DNA from: Gemmatimonas sp. | GTDB lineage: Bacteria; Gemmatimonadota; Gemmatimonadetes; Longimicrobiales; Longimicrobiaceae | Assembly: GCA_009380025.1 (NCBI GenBank) | Contig: WHSP01000002.1 | Location: 39,475-103,474, forward strand | Direction: 5' to 3' | Length of the DNA: 64,000 nucleotides | Translations under genes and position numbers: made by a program | Shown here: positions 47,727 to 56,788 of the stretch, piece after piece | Position numbering within the stretch: the stretch's first letter is position 1 | Layout of the letters: every line of letters begins with the position of its first letter | Notes under the pieces: generated by a model | Told to the model about the DNA's origin: nothing | The model's database searches: none | Seen by the model: only the letters and a program-made list of their open reading frames with translations

Positions 47727-49196
47727 CTACCTTGATCCGGTGACCTCTGTGTCAGCAGGCGCGGCGGCCCCAGGCGCACGGATGCGGCCGAAGTAGTCGC
47801 GCGTCTCCCTGCTCACGACACCCGCGAGGAGTAGGAGACCGACGAGATTGGGGAAGGCCATCGCACCGTTCATCACATCGGCGAAGGCCCAGACGAGATC
47901 GAAGCCCTGGGTGCCCGGGAAGCTGATGACCCACGCGCCGACGAACGCAGCCGCAATGAAGGCGATGCGATAGGGCAACACCGCTCGCGTTCCCACGAGG
48001 TATTCGATGTTCTTCTCGCCGTAGTACGACCAGCCGAGGATCGTAGAGAAGGCAAACAGCGCGAGACCGAGGGAGACGATGTATCCGCCCCACTGGCCGG
48101 GTAGTCCCGTGCTGAAGGCCTGGATCGTCAGGGGAGCTCCGGTGAAGCCGGCACCGGTGAGCGGGTCGATCTGCGTCCACGAGCCGGTTGCGATGATCGC
48201 GAAGCCGGTCAGAGTACAGACAATGATTGTGTCGATGAAGGTCTGGGTCATCGACACGAGGGCCTGCGTAACGGGCTCGCGAGTCTCCGCTGCGGCCGCT
48301 GCAATCGCCCCGGTCCCCAAACCGGACTCGTTCGAGAACACCCCGCGGGCGACGCCCTGGCGGATCGCCATCATCAGACTGGCACCGATGAAGCCACCCG
48401 CGGCCGCCGCAGGCGAAAATGCGTCGCGGATGACGAAGGTGAAGATCGACGGAATTCCCCGCCAGTTGATCGCCAGAACGACGATCGCGCCCGCCATATA
48501 GAACGCGATCATCAGGGGCACGAAGAACCCTGTGAAGCGCCCGATCGACTTGATCCCCCCCAGGATCACCAACCCCGCCAACACGGCGATCACGATGCCG
48601 GTCCAGAGCGGCGGAATCCCGAACGAGCTCTGCAGAGCGTCGGCGACGGAGTTCGACTGAACCATGTTGCCGATGCCGAACGCGGCGACGGCTGCGAAGA
48701 GGGCGAAGATCGCGCCCAGAAACCGTCCGAAGGGCCCGCCGATCCCGCGCGATAGATAGTACATCGGTCCGCCGGCCATCTCGCCTCGTTCGTCGATCAC
48801 GCGATAGCGGACCCCAAGAACCGCCTCCGAGTACTTGGTTGCCATGCCAACGAGGCCGGTCATCCACATCCAGAAAAGAGCGCCCGGACCTCCCGTGGCG
48901 ATCGCGGCGGCGACCCCGGCGATGTTGCCGGTGCCGACAGTTGCAGCGAGGGCGGTCATCAGCGCCTGGAAGTGCGAGATGTCTCCCTCGACTCCCGATC
49001 CCTCCTCACGCCGCTTTATCAGGGCGAGATAGAGAGCGCGGCCGAGCTCGCGGAACTGTATCCCTCTCAGCAGCACCGACAGGTAGAGCCCGGTCCCGAC
49101 CAGCAGGATCAGGAGCGGCGCTCCCCAAACGTAGCCGCTGACCTGGTTCGTGAAGTTCAGCGCGTCTTCAACCCAGGTGGCCTGAGCTAGCGGCAT
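47727..49196 (-). CDS. Alanine/glycine:cation symporter (AGCS family)
   Basis: [59 protein letters not shown]...[33 protein letters not shown]. Confidence 0.95.
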   Translation of the reverse strand: MPLAQATWVEDALNFTNQVSGYVWGAPLLILLVGTGLYLSVLLRGIQFRELGRALYLALIKRREEGSGVEGDISHFQALMTALAATVGTGNIAGVAAAIATGGPGALFWMWMTGLVGMATKYSEAVLGVRYRVIDERGEMAGGPMYYLSRGIGGPFGRFLGAIFALFAAVAAFGIGNMVQSNSVADALQSSFGIPPLWTGIVIAVLAGLVILGGIKSIGRFTGFFVPLMIAFYMAGAIVVLAINWRGIPSIFTFVIRDAFSPAAAAGGFIGASLMMAIRQGVARGVFSNESGLGTGAIAAAAAETREPVTQALVSMTQTFIDTIIVCTLTGFAIIATGSWTQIDPLTGAGFTGAPLTIQAFSTGLPGQWGGYIVSLGLALFAFSTILGWSYYGEKNIEYLVGTRAVLPYRIAFIAAAFVGAWVISFPGTQGFDLVWAFADVMNGAMAFPNLVGLLLLAGVVSRETRDYFGRIRAPGAAAPADTEVTGSR

Positions 49197-49498
49197 GCGT
49201 CCTCGACTCGGATACGAGGTGAACGGTAACACGGGCCAGCAGCTGGCATCAGCGCCAACCGTCGGTCTCGATCTCGATCGTGTGCTCGCCGACGGCCGGT
49301 GGCGGACATCGCAACGTCGGCAGACGATAGCCGAAAGCCAACGGCAGCGTCAAGAAAGGTCGCTCCTCCTGGAGTTCTTCGCGTCTTCGCGCGAGGGGTT
49401 TTCCCGCCCTCGATGGGGCGTGCAACTTGCGCCCTGTGGAGCGCACGATCCACATTACGCCCCAATCGAAGCCGGCCCCGAGCCAATCGCTTTCAAGA

Positions 49499-51145
49499 AT
49501 GCAATCGTTCGAAGATATCGGTCTTCGCGAAGAGCTCCTTCGCACGCTCGAAGAGGAGCCTTTCGGCGACCCCACCTCGCTCCAGCGGGCCGTGATTCCG
49601 GCCCTCCGGCGTGGTGGCAACCTCGCAGCACGCGCAAGCGCCGGCTCGGGGAAGACTCTTGCGTACACGCTAGGCGTGCTGGACGGAATCAGCGCTACTG
49701 CTGTAGAGGGTGGTGACGAACAGCCGTCCATGCGCGTTCTGGTGTTGGCGGCGACGCCAGGGCAAGCGGAAGGGATCGGCCTTTCGATGGTACCGTTCGC
49801 TCAGAGTGTCGACCTGCCTGTATCGGTGCTTGGAACGGGCTGGGGAACCACCCCTGACGATGCCGCAATCGTCGTTGCTGACGCTGCGACGATCATGCGT
49901 GCCGTTCGCGCTTCGGAGATCAAGCTCGATCGGCTCGAGGCCATCGTGGTCGATGGTGCGTCCGCCATACTCGAGCTGGGTGACTGGGAGAAGGTCGACG
50001 CCCTTCTCGACCTGATCCCGCGGGATGCCCAGCGGGTCGTTTTCTCGGCATCGTTCCCGGAACCCGTCGAGGATCTCATCGCAAGACGCGTCAAGCGAGC
50101 GCTCCGTTATCCAGCCGAGCCGGCCATCGCGGACGGGCCCAGCCATCAGCCCGGGGCCGGCGGCGTGGTCGGGTTCGTGATCGCGTCCGTGGTCCGCAAG
50201 CTGGCGATCTTGACACAGCAGCTCCGAGCGCGGAATCCGGAGGGCCCGCCGCCTACCATCTTCTGCCGGGACGAAGAGCGCGCGGCGGAGCTCACCGAGA
50301 GCCTGACGGTCCGTGGATTCCTCGTCGGAGCGCCGGGAGACGATGATGCCGACGTCGCGATCGCTGCCGACCCGTTCCTTCGCAAGGAGAGCGAAGCCGA
50401 CCTCGGCCAGACCATCAGCTTCGACGTGCCCCCCGATGTCGAGACGCTCCGCGCTCGACATGAGGGGGATCCGGATGCCATCGTCCTGCTCGAGCCCCGC
50501 GAGCTCGCTCATCTCCGGGAGGTGGCGCAACAGGCAGGGTTCGAGGCGCGATCGACCCCTCTGGATGAAGTGATCCCGGCCGTCGTGTCCGACCTCGATG
50601 GCTTCCGGACCGAGCTCCGAAAGGCGATCCTGGAGGAAGATCTCAGCGCCCAGATGCTGATCCTCGAGCCGCTGCTCGACGAGTTCACCGCAACGGAGGT
50701 CGCCGCAGCGACCGCCGCAATCCTGCGCCGTCGTCGCCCGCGCGATCGTGAAGCGGAGGCCCGCGCCGGAGACGTCGCACCCTCCCGCAAGGCCGAAGCC
50801 AAGAGCCCTTCGCCCGGCGCCGCACCCGTCACCTGGGCCCGTCTCTTCGTCAGCATCGGCAGCCGCGACGACGTCGGTCCCGGCGACCTGGTTGGTGCCT
50901 TCGCTGGCGAAGCCGATATCCCCGGATCTCGGATCGGCAAAATCGAGATCCGGGATAGCTTTTCGATCGTGGAAATTCAGGCCGACGTCGCCGAAAAGGT
51001 CATCCGGGCGGTGAATGGAACAACGCTGAAGGGCCGTAGCCTGCGTGTAGATTTCGATCGAGGAGGACCGCTTCGCCGCCCACCGGTCCGAGGCTCGGGG
51101 TCGCCCCGGCGGGCTACTCGGCGGCCTCCTCAAGGCGATCGCTGA
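49499..51145 (+). CDS. DEAD-box helicase-like protein with degenerate motifs and C-terminal DbpA-like RNA-binding domain
   Basis: Q motif and Walker A kept (PTSLQRAVIPALRRGGNLAARASAGSGKTLAY); motif II position reads IVVDGASAI; motif III FSASFP; no HRxGRxGR; C-terminus TWARLFVSIGSRDDVGPGDLVGAFAGEADIPGSRIGKIEIRDSFSIVEIQADVAEKVIRAVNGTTLKGRSLRVDF. Confidence 0.82.
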   Translation: MQSFEDIGLREELLRTLEEEPFGDPTSLQRAVIPALRRGGNLAARASAGSGKTLAYTLGVLDGISATAVEGGDEQPSMRVLVLAATPGQAEGIGLSMVPFAQSVDLPVSVLGTGWGTTPDDAAIVVADAATIMRAVRASEIKLDRLEAIVVDGASAILELGDWEKVDALLDLIPRDAQRVVFSASFPEPVEDLIARRVKRALRYPAEPAIADGPSHQPGAGGVVGFVIASVVRKLAILTQQLRARNPEGPPPTIFCRDEERAAELTESLTVRGFLVGAPGDDDADVAIAADPFLRKESEADLGQTISFDVPPDVETLRARHEGDPDAIVLLEPRELAHLREVAQQAGFEARSTPLDEVIPAVVSDLDGFRTELRKAILEEDLSAQMLILEPLLDEFTATEVAAATAAILRRRRPRDREAEARAGDVAPSRKAEAKSPSPGAAPVTWARLFVSIGSRDDVGPGDLVGAFAGEADIPGSRIGKIEIRDSFSIVEIQADVAEKVIRAVNGTTLKGRSLRVDFDRGGPLRRPPVRGSGSPRRATRRPPQGDR

Positions 51146-51198
51146 GACCGTGAGGAGCGCCCTACTGCGGCTTGCACGAGGCACCAACAAGCACTACT

Positions 51199-51681
51199 CT
51201 ACTCCGTTTCGCCGGATCGCCCTTTGATGATTCGCCGGACTTCTGCCTCCAACAGCGCGGGCGTGGGCGCGATTCCGAGATCCGCCAGCTTCTCTGCGGC
51301 CTCCCGCAGCACTCCCGGTTCGGCCTCCGGGATCGTCCGGTCGGCTGGGGCCTTCCGGCGTTCCCCTTTCGTCAGTCGGATCCGATACGCGCCTCCGCCA
51401 GGCTCGGGTTCATAGGTCTGCACCACGGATCCGCGTAGCCGGCTGAGTAGCCCCTCAATCGCCCCGGGCAGGATCGGCGAACCCACAGAGTGTAGACCTC
51501 GACCGGTCACCAGCCGCACCATGGTCTCTCCCTCGAATCGCTGGTCGATCAACCACAACTCGGCCTCGCGTTCGGCCTCGGGCGCCGTGCGGCCATGCAG
51601 ATCCAGCGTCGGGTACACCGATCCCCAGGAGTTCCGGATCGAGCGGGGATCGCGGGACGGCGACTTGCGGCGGCGACTCAT
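51199..51681 (-). CDS. Smr-domain protein
   Basis: YPTLDLHGRTAPEAEREAELWLIDQRFEGETMVRLVTGRGLHSVGSPILPGAIEGLLSRLRGSVVQTYEPEPGGGAYRIRL (LDLHG and TGRG motifs). Confidence 0.92.
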   Translation of the reverse strand: MSRRRKSPSRDPRSIRNSWGSVYPTLDLHGRTAPEAEREAELWLIDQRFEGETMVRLVTGRGLHSVGSPILPGAIEGLLSRLRGSVVQTYEPEPGGGAYRIRLTKGERRKAPADRTIPEAEPGVLREAAEKLADLGIAPTPALLEAEVRRIIKGRSGETE

Positions 51682-51695
51682 GCACGGCGAACCAA

Positions 51696-51726
51696 GAGAG
51701 CCACGGCAGCGTTCACCGTGGCTCTC
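51696..51726 (-). terminator. Stem-loop downstream of HU gene
   Basis: gagagccacgg / ccgtggctctc perfect 11-bp stem, 9-nt loop, between HU stop and Smr start. Confidence 0.6.
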
Positions 51727-51750
51727 GAAAGTCGCTTGGGGTCGAAATCT

Positions 51751-52035
51751 TCAGTTGACCGCGTCCTTGAGGCCCTTGCCGGCACGGAACGCAGCGCTGG
51801 TCGATGCGCCGATTCTGATCTCCTTGCCCGTGCGTGGGTTACGACCCGTGCGAGCTTCCCGTTTCCGGGATTCGAAAACGCCGAAGCCGGTGATCTGCAC
51901 CTTCTCCCCACTCTTGAGCGCCCTGGCGATGATCCCGTCATCGACGGAAAATAATGCGTCCACAGCCCGCGACGCCTCAGCCTTGCTGAGGTTGGTGCGC
52001 TCGGCAAGCTTCTGAGTGAGTTCCGATTTGTTCAC
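51751..52035 (-). CDS. hup: HU-family DNA-binding protein
   Basis: MNKSELTQKLAERTNLSKAEASRAVDALFSVDDGIIARALKSGEKVQITGFGVFESRKREARTGRNPRTGKEIRIGASTSAAFRAGKGLKDAVN (GTG start). Confidence 0.97.
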   Translation of the reverse strand: MNKSELTQKLAERTNLSKAEASRAVDALFSVDDGIIARALKSGEKVQITGFGVFESRKREARTGRNPRTGKEIRIGASTSAAFRAGKGLKDAVN

Positions 52036-52143
52036 CGCGGGCCTCCTGGCTGGAGTTGTAGGAAAACGCAGCAAAATCAACGGCAGCGCCGCTACGCCAC
52101 CAACAGTACGGGGGGGGCGCAATCCCGTCAAGAGAGAGTTCTT

Positions 52144-53499
52144 GTGCCTGTTGAGCCGCATTTAAGGCCGGCTATGCCGTTTGCAAGCGTGCGCGAACTG
52201 AGAATCGCGGGCGAGATCGCCCAGGCGTTTCTCACCGCCCGGCGACCCATCGAGGTGTACCGCATGGCCCTCGAACGCGTCGCACCTCTGGTCGGCGCCG
52301 CCTTCGCTTGCGTCTTCCTCCGGGACGACGACCCTGAGCTCCTACGCGTCGTCACCGCCTACAATTGGCCCCAGCGATACGCCAACTACCTCGGCTCGAT
52401 GCGCGTCCGAGTCGGAAATGGGCCGACCGGCCGCGCCGTCTTCGAGAACCGGCTCATCGATGTCGAAGACGTTTTCGCCGATCCGGAGCTCTCCGACTGG
52501 TGGGACTCCGCGAAGGAGCTCCGTTTCAAGTCCGCGATCGCGCTTCCGCTGATCGTCGGCGAAGCGCCGCTCGGCTCCCTGACGTTCTATTACCGCGATC
52601 ACGACGCCTTTCGGGAAACCGATCGCGGGTTGCTGAAGCTGGTCGCGGATCAGCTCGCCGCCACGGCCGACAAGGCCCGCCTGATCGAACATCTGGAACA
52701 GATGAACGCCGAGCTGGCCGAGCGGAACAGCGAGCTGGAAGCGCGACAGAGGGAAGCCGAAAACGCGATGCGGATTCGGACCGAGTTCCTGGTCAACGTC
52801 TCTCACGAGCTACGCACTCCCCTGACGGCGATGCTCGGGTATGCCTTCATGCTCAAGGAGGGCCTCACCGGTCGGCTCAGCGACGCGCAGGCCGGCACGG
52901 TGGCCAAACTGGAGGTCGCGGGTCGTGAGCTCGTCAGCCTCATCAACGGGTTGATGGACTTGACGAGCCTCAAGCTAGGACACATGCACGCAAAGCGAAC
53001 TCTCTGCGATGCGATCGCCATGACGCGCGCCGCCTTCGGCGACATGCCCAGCCCAACGGACGGGGTCGAGTTGAAGCTCCAGATTCCAGACGGGTCGATC
53101 CCGATCCATACTGATCCGGCGCTCGTCCACCGCGTCCTCCAGAACCTCCTCGACAACGCGGTGAAGTTCACGAGCGAGGGAAGCATCACGGTTCGCCTCC
53201 GGATTGATCCGGAGAAGGAGGTCGAAGGAAGGCGGTCGCGAGGTGGAGAAGTCGTCTGGGAAGTGGCCGACACCGGAATCGGGGTGGATCCGAAGAACCA
53301 CGAGCTGATCTTCGAGGAGTTCCGCCAAGCGGACGGGTCGGCGACGAGGAGTTACGTCGGGGCGGGTCTGGGGCTCGCCGTCGCACGCGGTCTGGCGGGC
53401 AGGCTGGGTGGGGAAATCGGCGTCGAATCCGAACCGGGTAAGGGCTCGGTCTTCTCCCTCCGGCTCCCGTCTTCGGTGATCCGATTGGGGGCCCGCTGA
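52144..53499 (+). CDS. GAF-domain sensor histidine kinase
   Basis: N-terminal GAF; H-box FLVNVSHELRTPLTAMLGYAFML; N-box VLQNLLDNAVKFTSEGSITVRL; VADTGIGVDP; GAGLGLAVARGLAGRLGGEIGVESEPGKGSVFSL. Confidence 0.95.
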   Translation: MPVEPHLRPAMPFASVRELRIAGEIAQAFLTARRPIEVYRMALERVAPLVGAAFACVFLRDDDPELLRVVTAYNWPQRYANYLGSMRVRVGNGPTGRAVFENRLIDVEDVFADPELSDWWDSAKELRFKSAIALPLIVGEAPLGSLTFYYRDHDAFRETDRGLLKLVADQLAATADKARLIEHLEQMNAELAERNSELEARQREAENAMRIRTEFLVNVSHELRTPLTAMLGYAFMLKEGLTGRLSDAQAGTVAKLEVAGRELVSLINGLMDLTSLKLGHMHAKRTLCDAIAMTRAAFGDMPSPTDGVELKLQIPDGSIPIHTDPALVHRVLQNLLDNAVKFTSEGSITVRLRIDPEKEVEGRRSRGGEVVWEVADTGIGVDPKNHELIFEEFRQADGSATRSYVGAGLGLAVARGLAGRLGGEIGVESEPGKGSVFSLRLPSSVIRLGAR

Positions 53500-53638
53500 A
53501 AGGCCGAAGTCCATCAATCAGCAAGGTGCCATGGGCGGCGCGCAACCGTTTTTCGACCCGGGATCTGGCGCACGCGCCGCGCGCCCCCATCTTCATCGAC
53601 CAGCTTTCGTTGCACCGACAACCTGACTCCAAAACCAT

Positions 53639-54829
53639 ATGCTCGAGCTATCCTCCAACGTCGCTGCCCTGCAGCCGTCCGCCACGATGGCGATCTCCAC
53701 ACGGGCCAAGGAGCTGATCGCCGAAGGCAAGGACGTCGTCGATCTGTGCGTCGGCGAGCCCGACTTCCCGACGCCCGGCTTCATCTCCGAGGCTGGAATC
53801 CAGGCGATTCGGGACGGCAAGACCCGGTATACGCCCGCAGCCGGGATTCCTCAGCTCAAGGCCGCGATCGCCGCGGACATTCAGCGACTGTCCGCCGGCT
53901 CGATCGAAGCCGACGCTGGCGGCGTGGTCGTCAGCGCTGGCGCGAAGCAGGCGCTCTTCAACGTCATCTTCAGCCTCTTCGGCCCGGGCGACCGGGTGCT
54001 CATTCCGGTCCCGTACTGGACGACCTATCCGGAACTGGTGCAGCTGGCCCGGGCCGATCCGGTGTTCGTCGAAGGGGACCCGCAGCGGAGCTTCAAGGTG
54101 ACGACCGATGATCTCGATCGCGCGGCGGGCGGTGACCGCGTCAGCGGGCTGATGATCAACTCGCCGAGCAACCCGTCCGGCGCCGTATACTCGCGGGAGG
54201 AGCTCGAGGAAATTGCGCGATGGGCGGCGGACCGCCGCGTGTGGCTCGTCTCCGACGAGATCTATCGGCGAATCTACTTCGGCGGCCAGCTGGCACCCGG
54301 AATCTTCGACCTTCCACCGGAGATCCTCGAGCGTGCGGTGCTCATTGACGGGGCATCGAAGGCCTTCGCAATGACCGGATGGAGGCTCGGTTTCTCCTAC
54401 ACCTCGCGAGAGCTGGCCTCGAAGATCACGGCGCTCCAGAGCCAGACAACGTCCAATGCGACCAGCCTGACGCAGTGGGCCGCCCTCGCCGCGTATCAGC
54501 GGACCGAGGTCGCTGATGTGGAGGTCGAGCGGATGCGGGCGGCTTTCAAGCGCCGGAAGAATCTCCTGGTCGAGCAGTTCCAGGCGCACCTCCCCGAAGT
54601 CCCGTTCGTGGAACCCGAGGGTGCCTTCTACTTCTGGGTAGGCATCCGTGGCCTCGCACGGGACGGCGAGGGTTCTATGGAGCTCTGCGAGCGACTGCTG
54701 GGGGAGGCCGGCGTCGCTCTCGTGCCGGGTGCCGCGTTCGGCGACGATGACTTCTTCAGGATTTCCTACGCATACCCCGAGGACACTCTTCGCGACGCGG
54801 TGCAGCGGCTGGCGGCTTCCCGCAAGTGA
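53639..54829 (+). CDS. Class I/II PLP-dependent aminotransferase (aspartate aminotransferase-like)
   Basis: MLELSSNVAALQPSATMAISTRAKELIAEGKDVVDLCVGEPDFPTP...INSPSNPSGAVYSREELEEIA...VSDEIYRRIYF...LIDGASKAFAMTGWRLGFSY. Confidence 0.95.
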   Translation: MLELSSNVAALQPSATMAISTRAKELIAEGKDVVDLCVGEPDFPTPGFISEAGIQAIRDGKTRYTPAAGIPQLKAAIAADIQRLSAGSIEADAGGVVVSAGAKQALFNVIFSLFGPGDRVLIPVPYWTTYPELVQLARADPVFVEGDPQRSFKVTTDDLDRAAGGDRVSGLMINSPSNPSGAVYSREELEEIARWAADRRVWLVSDEIYRRIYFGGQLAPGIFDLPPEILERAVLIDGASKAFAMTGWRLGFSYTSRELASKITALQSQTTSNATSLTQWAALAAYQRTEVADVEVERMRAAFKRRKNLLVEQFQAHLPEVPFVEPEGAFYFWVGIRGLARDGEGSMELCERLLGEAGVALVPGAAFGDDDFFRISYAYPEDTLRDAVQRLAASRK

Positions 54830-55560
54830 TGGGTGTGCAACGACTGGGCTTCCGCTCCGTGGTGTTCGATTGCGATTCGACCCTTGCCAGCGTCGAAGGC
54901 ATCGACGAGCTCGCGGCGGACTATTTGTCCGAAGTCCGTGCGTTGACCGATGCCGCGATGCGCGGCCAGGTGAAGCTCGAGGAGGTCTACGGCAGACGGC
55001 TGGAGATCATCCGGCCGTCGCGTAGTCGCGTAGAGGCGCTGGGGCGCCTCTACGTGGAACGGGTCGTCGACGACGCCCGCGAGACCATCGACGCTCTGCA
55101 GTGGCTCGGGAAGGACGTCCGGGTGATCTCCGGAGGCCTTCGCCCGCCCGTCCTGGCCTTGACTCGGGAGCTTGGCATCCGGCCTCGGTCTGTCGCCGCC
55201 GTCGACATCGAATTCTCGGACGATGGCGCCTATCTTCGCTTCGAGAACGGCTCGCCACTCGCTCGCAGCCAGGGTAAGGCAGAGGTGATCCGCAATTGGA
55301 ATCTGGAGCGGCCTTCATTGATGGTCGGTGACGGAGCGACGGACCTCGAGGCCCGGCCAGAAGTGGATTCCTTCGTGGCGTATATGGGGGTCGTATATCG
55401 CGAGAACGTGGCCTCTGGCGCGGACCTGGTCATCGAGTCGAAGTCGCTGGCGCCGATATTGTCCATCGCTGCCTCAGAGTCGGATCGAAGCAGACTCGCG
55501 ATCTCGCAGTGGCACCCGCTCCTCGCACATGGCGACGCCTTGCTCGGTAACCCGGTGTAG
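54829..55560 (+). CDS. serB: HAD-IB phosphoserine phosphatase-like
   Basis: SVVFDCDSTLASVEGIDELAADYLSEVRALTDAAMRGQVKLEEVYGRRLEIIRPS...VRVISGGLRPPVLALTRELGI...KAEVIRNWNLERPSLMVGDGATDLEARPEVDSFVAYMG. Confidence 0.85.
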   Translation: MGVQRLGFRSVVFDCDSTLASVEGIDELAADYLSEVRALTDAAMRGQVKLEEVYGRRLEIIRPSRSRVEALGRLYVERVVDDARETIDALQWLGKDVRVISGGLRPPVLALTRELGIRPRSVAAVDIEFSDDGAYLRFENGSPLARSQGKAEVIRNWNLERPSLMVGDGATDLEARPEVDSFVAYMGVVYRENVASGADLVIESKSLAPILSIAASESDRSRLAISQWHPLLAHGDALLGNPV

Positions 55561-55678
55561 ACCATTCTACCGCCGGCAGCAGTTTCAATACTCGATGGTG
55601 AGCGATGGATCTGTGGCCGAACCGTGGCGTTCGACTGCAGGTTTTTCTTTTTAGACTTCGACACCCTGATTTCCAGGT

Positions 55679-56788
55679 TTGGGTACTTCGATCTCCTTCG
55701 GGAAGTTCTTTCTTCCCGGCCCTACCGAGGTGGATCCGGCGGTATTGCGGGCTATGGACCGGGCCGTGATCGGTCACCGGACCAGCGATTTGAGCTCGCT
55801 GCTGGCCGAGATCGATCCGATGCTCCGGCGAATCTTCCGCACCGAGCGACCCGTCTACGTTTCCAGTTCCTCCGCGACCGGCTTCATGGAGGCCGGTGTC
55901 AGGAATGGCGTCCGCCGACGGGCACTAGCGCTGGTCAACGGAGCGTTTAGCGAACGTTTCCGCGACCTCGTGACCGCCTGCGGCCGAGAGGTCGAGGTCT
56001 ACGATGTGGAGTGGGGCGGAGCCCATGATCCGGAAGAGGTCGAGAGGCGGCTCCGGGTTGGGGGTTTTGACTCCGTCACGGTGGTCCACTCCGAGACCTC
56101 GTCGGGTGTCCTCAATCCCTTGCGGCAGATCGCCGATGCGGTGCGCTCTGCCGAGCACCGCGTCGGTGAAGAGATCCTTCTCCTCGTCGACGGCGTGACG
56201 AGTGTGGGCGGCGGGCTCGTCGAATCGGGCGAGTGGGCTCTCGACTGGATCCTGACGGGTTCGCAGAAGGCGCTCGCCTTACCGCCTGGCCTCGCGTTCG
56301 GGTCCGCGAGTCCACGCATGCTCGCGCGTGCTGAGACGCTGCCTGGACGTGGTCAGTACTTCGACCTTCTCGAGTTCGACCGCTACTGGAAGAAGCATCA
56401 GACGCCGAATACGCCGGCCGTGCACCTGTTGTTCGCGCTGAAGACACAGATGGAGCGCATCGAGGCGGAGGGCATCGAGGCCCGCGCTGCCCGCCACCAG
56501 GCGATGGCGCGGCGGTGCTGGAGCTGGGTGGAATCGACGGGCGCAGCGCACGGTCTCTCGCTCTTTGCTCCGGAGGGTGCACGATCCCTCACGGTGACGG
56601 CCATCAGCCTCCCGACGGACCTGCGAGGGACCGAAATCACAGCGAAGCTCAAGCGTCGAGGGTACACGATCGGCTCCGGATACGGGAAACTCCGGGACCA
56701 GACAATCCGAATCGGTCATATGGGCGATCATACGATGGAAGGACTGAACCAGCTCCTGACAGAGCTCGAGGAGGTGCTCGGGGAATGA
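55679..56788 (+). CDS. Class V aminotransferase (SerC / alanine-glyoxylate type)
   Basis: FFLPGPTEVDPAVLRAMDRAVIGHRTSDLSSLLAEIDPMLRRIF...VVHSETSSGVLNPLRQIADAV...LLVDGVTSVGGG...ILTGSQKALALPPGLAF. Confidence 0.93.
   Translation: MGTSISFGKFFLPGPTEVDPAVLRAMDRAVIGHRTSDLSSLLAEIDPMLRRIFRTERPVYVSSSSATGFMEAGVRNGVRRRALALVNGAFSERFRDLVTACGREVEVYDVEWGGAHDPEEVERRLRVGGFDSVTVVHSETSSGVLNPLRQIADAVRSAEHRVGEEILLLVDGVTSVGGGLVESGEWALDWILTGSQKALALPPGLAFGSASPRMLARAETLPGRGQYFDLLEFDRYWKKHQTPNTPAVHLLFALKTQMERIEAEGIEARAARHQAMARRCWSWVESTGAAHGLSLFAPEGARSLTVTAISLPTDLRGTEITAKLKRRGYTIGSGYGKLRDQTIRIGHMGDHTMEGLNQLLTELEEVLGE

Noticed and set aside
52110-52118. G8 tract between HU and the GAF kinase as a phase-variable promoter
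   Set aside because: Plausible by chance in GC-rich intergenic DNA and no supporting structure was seen.
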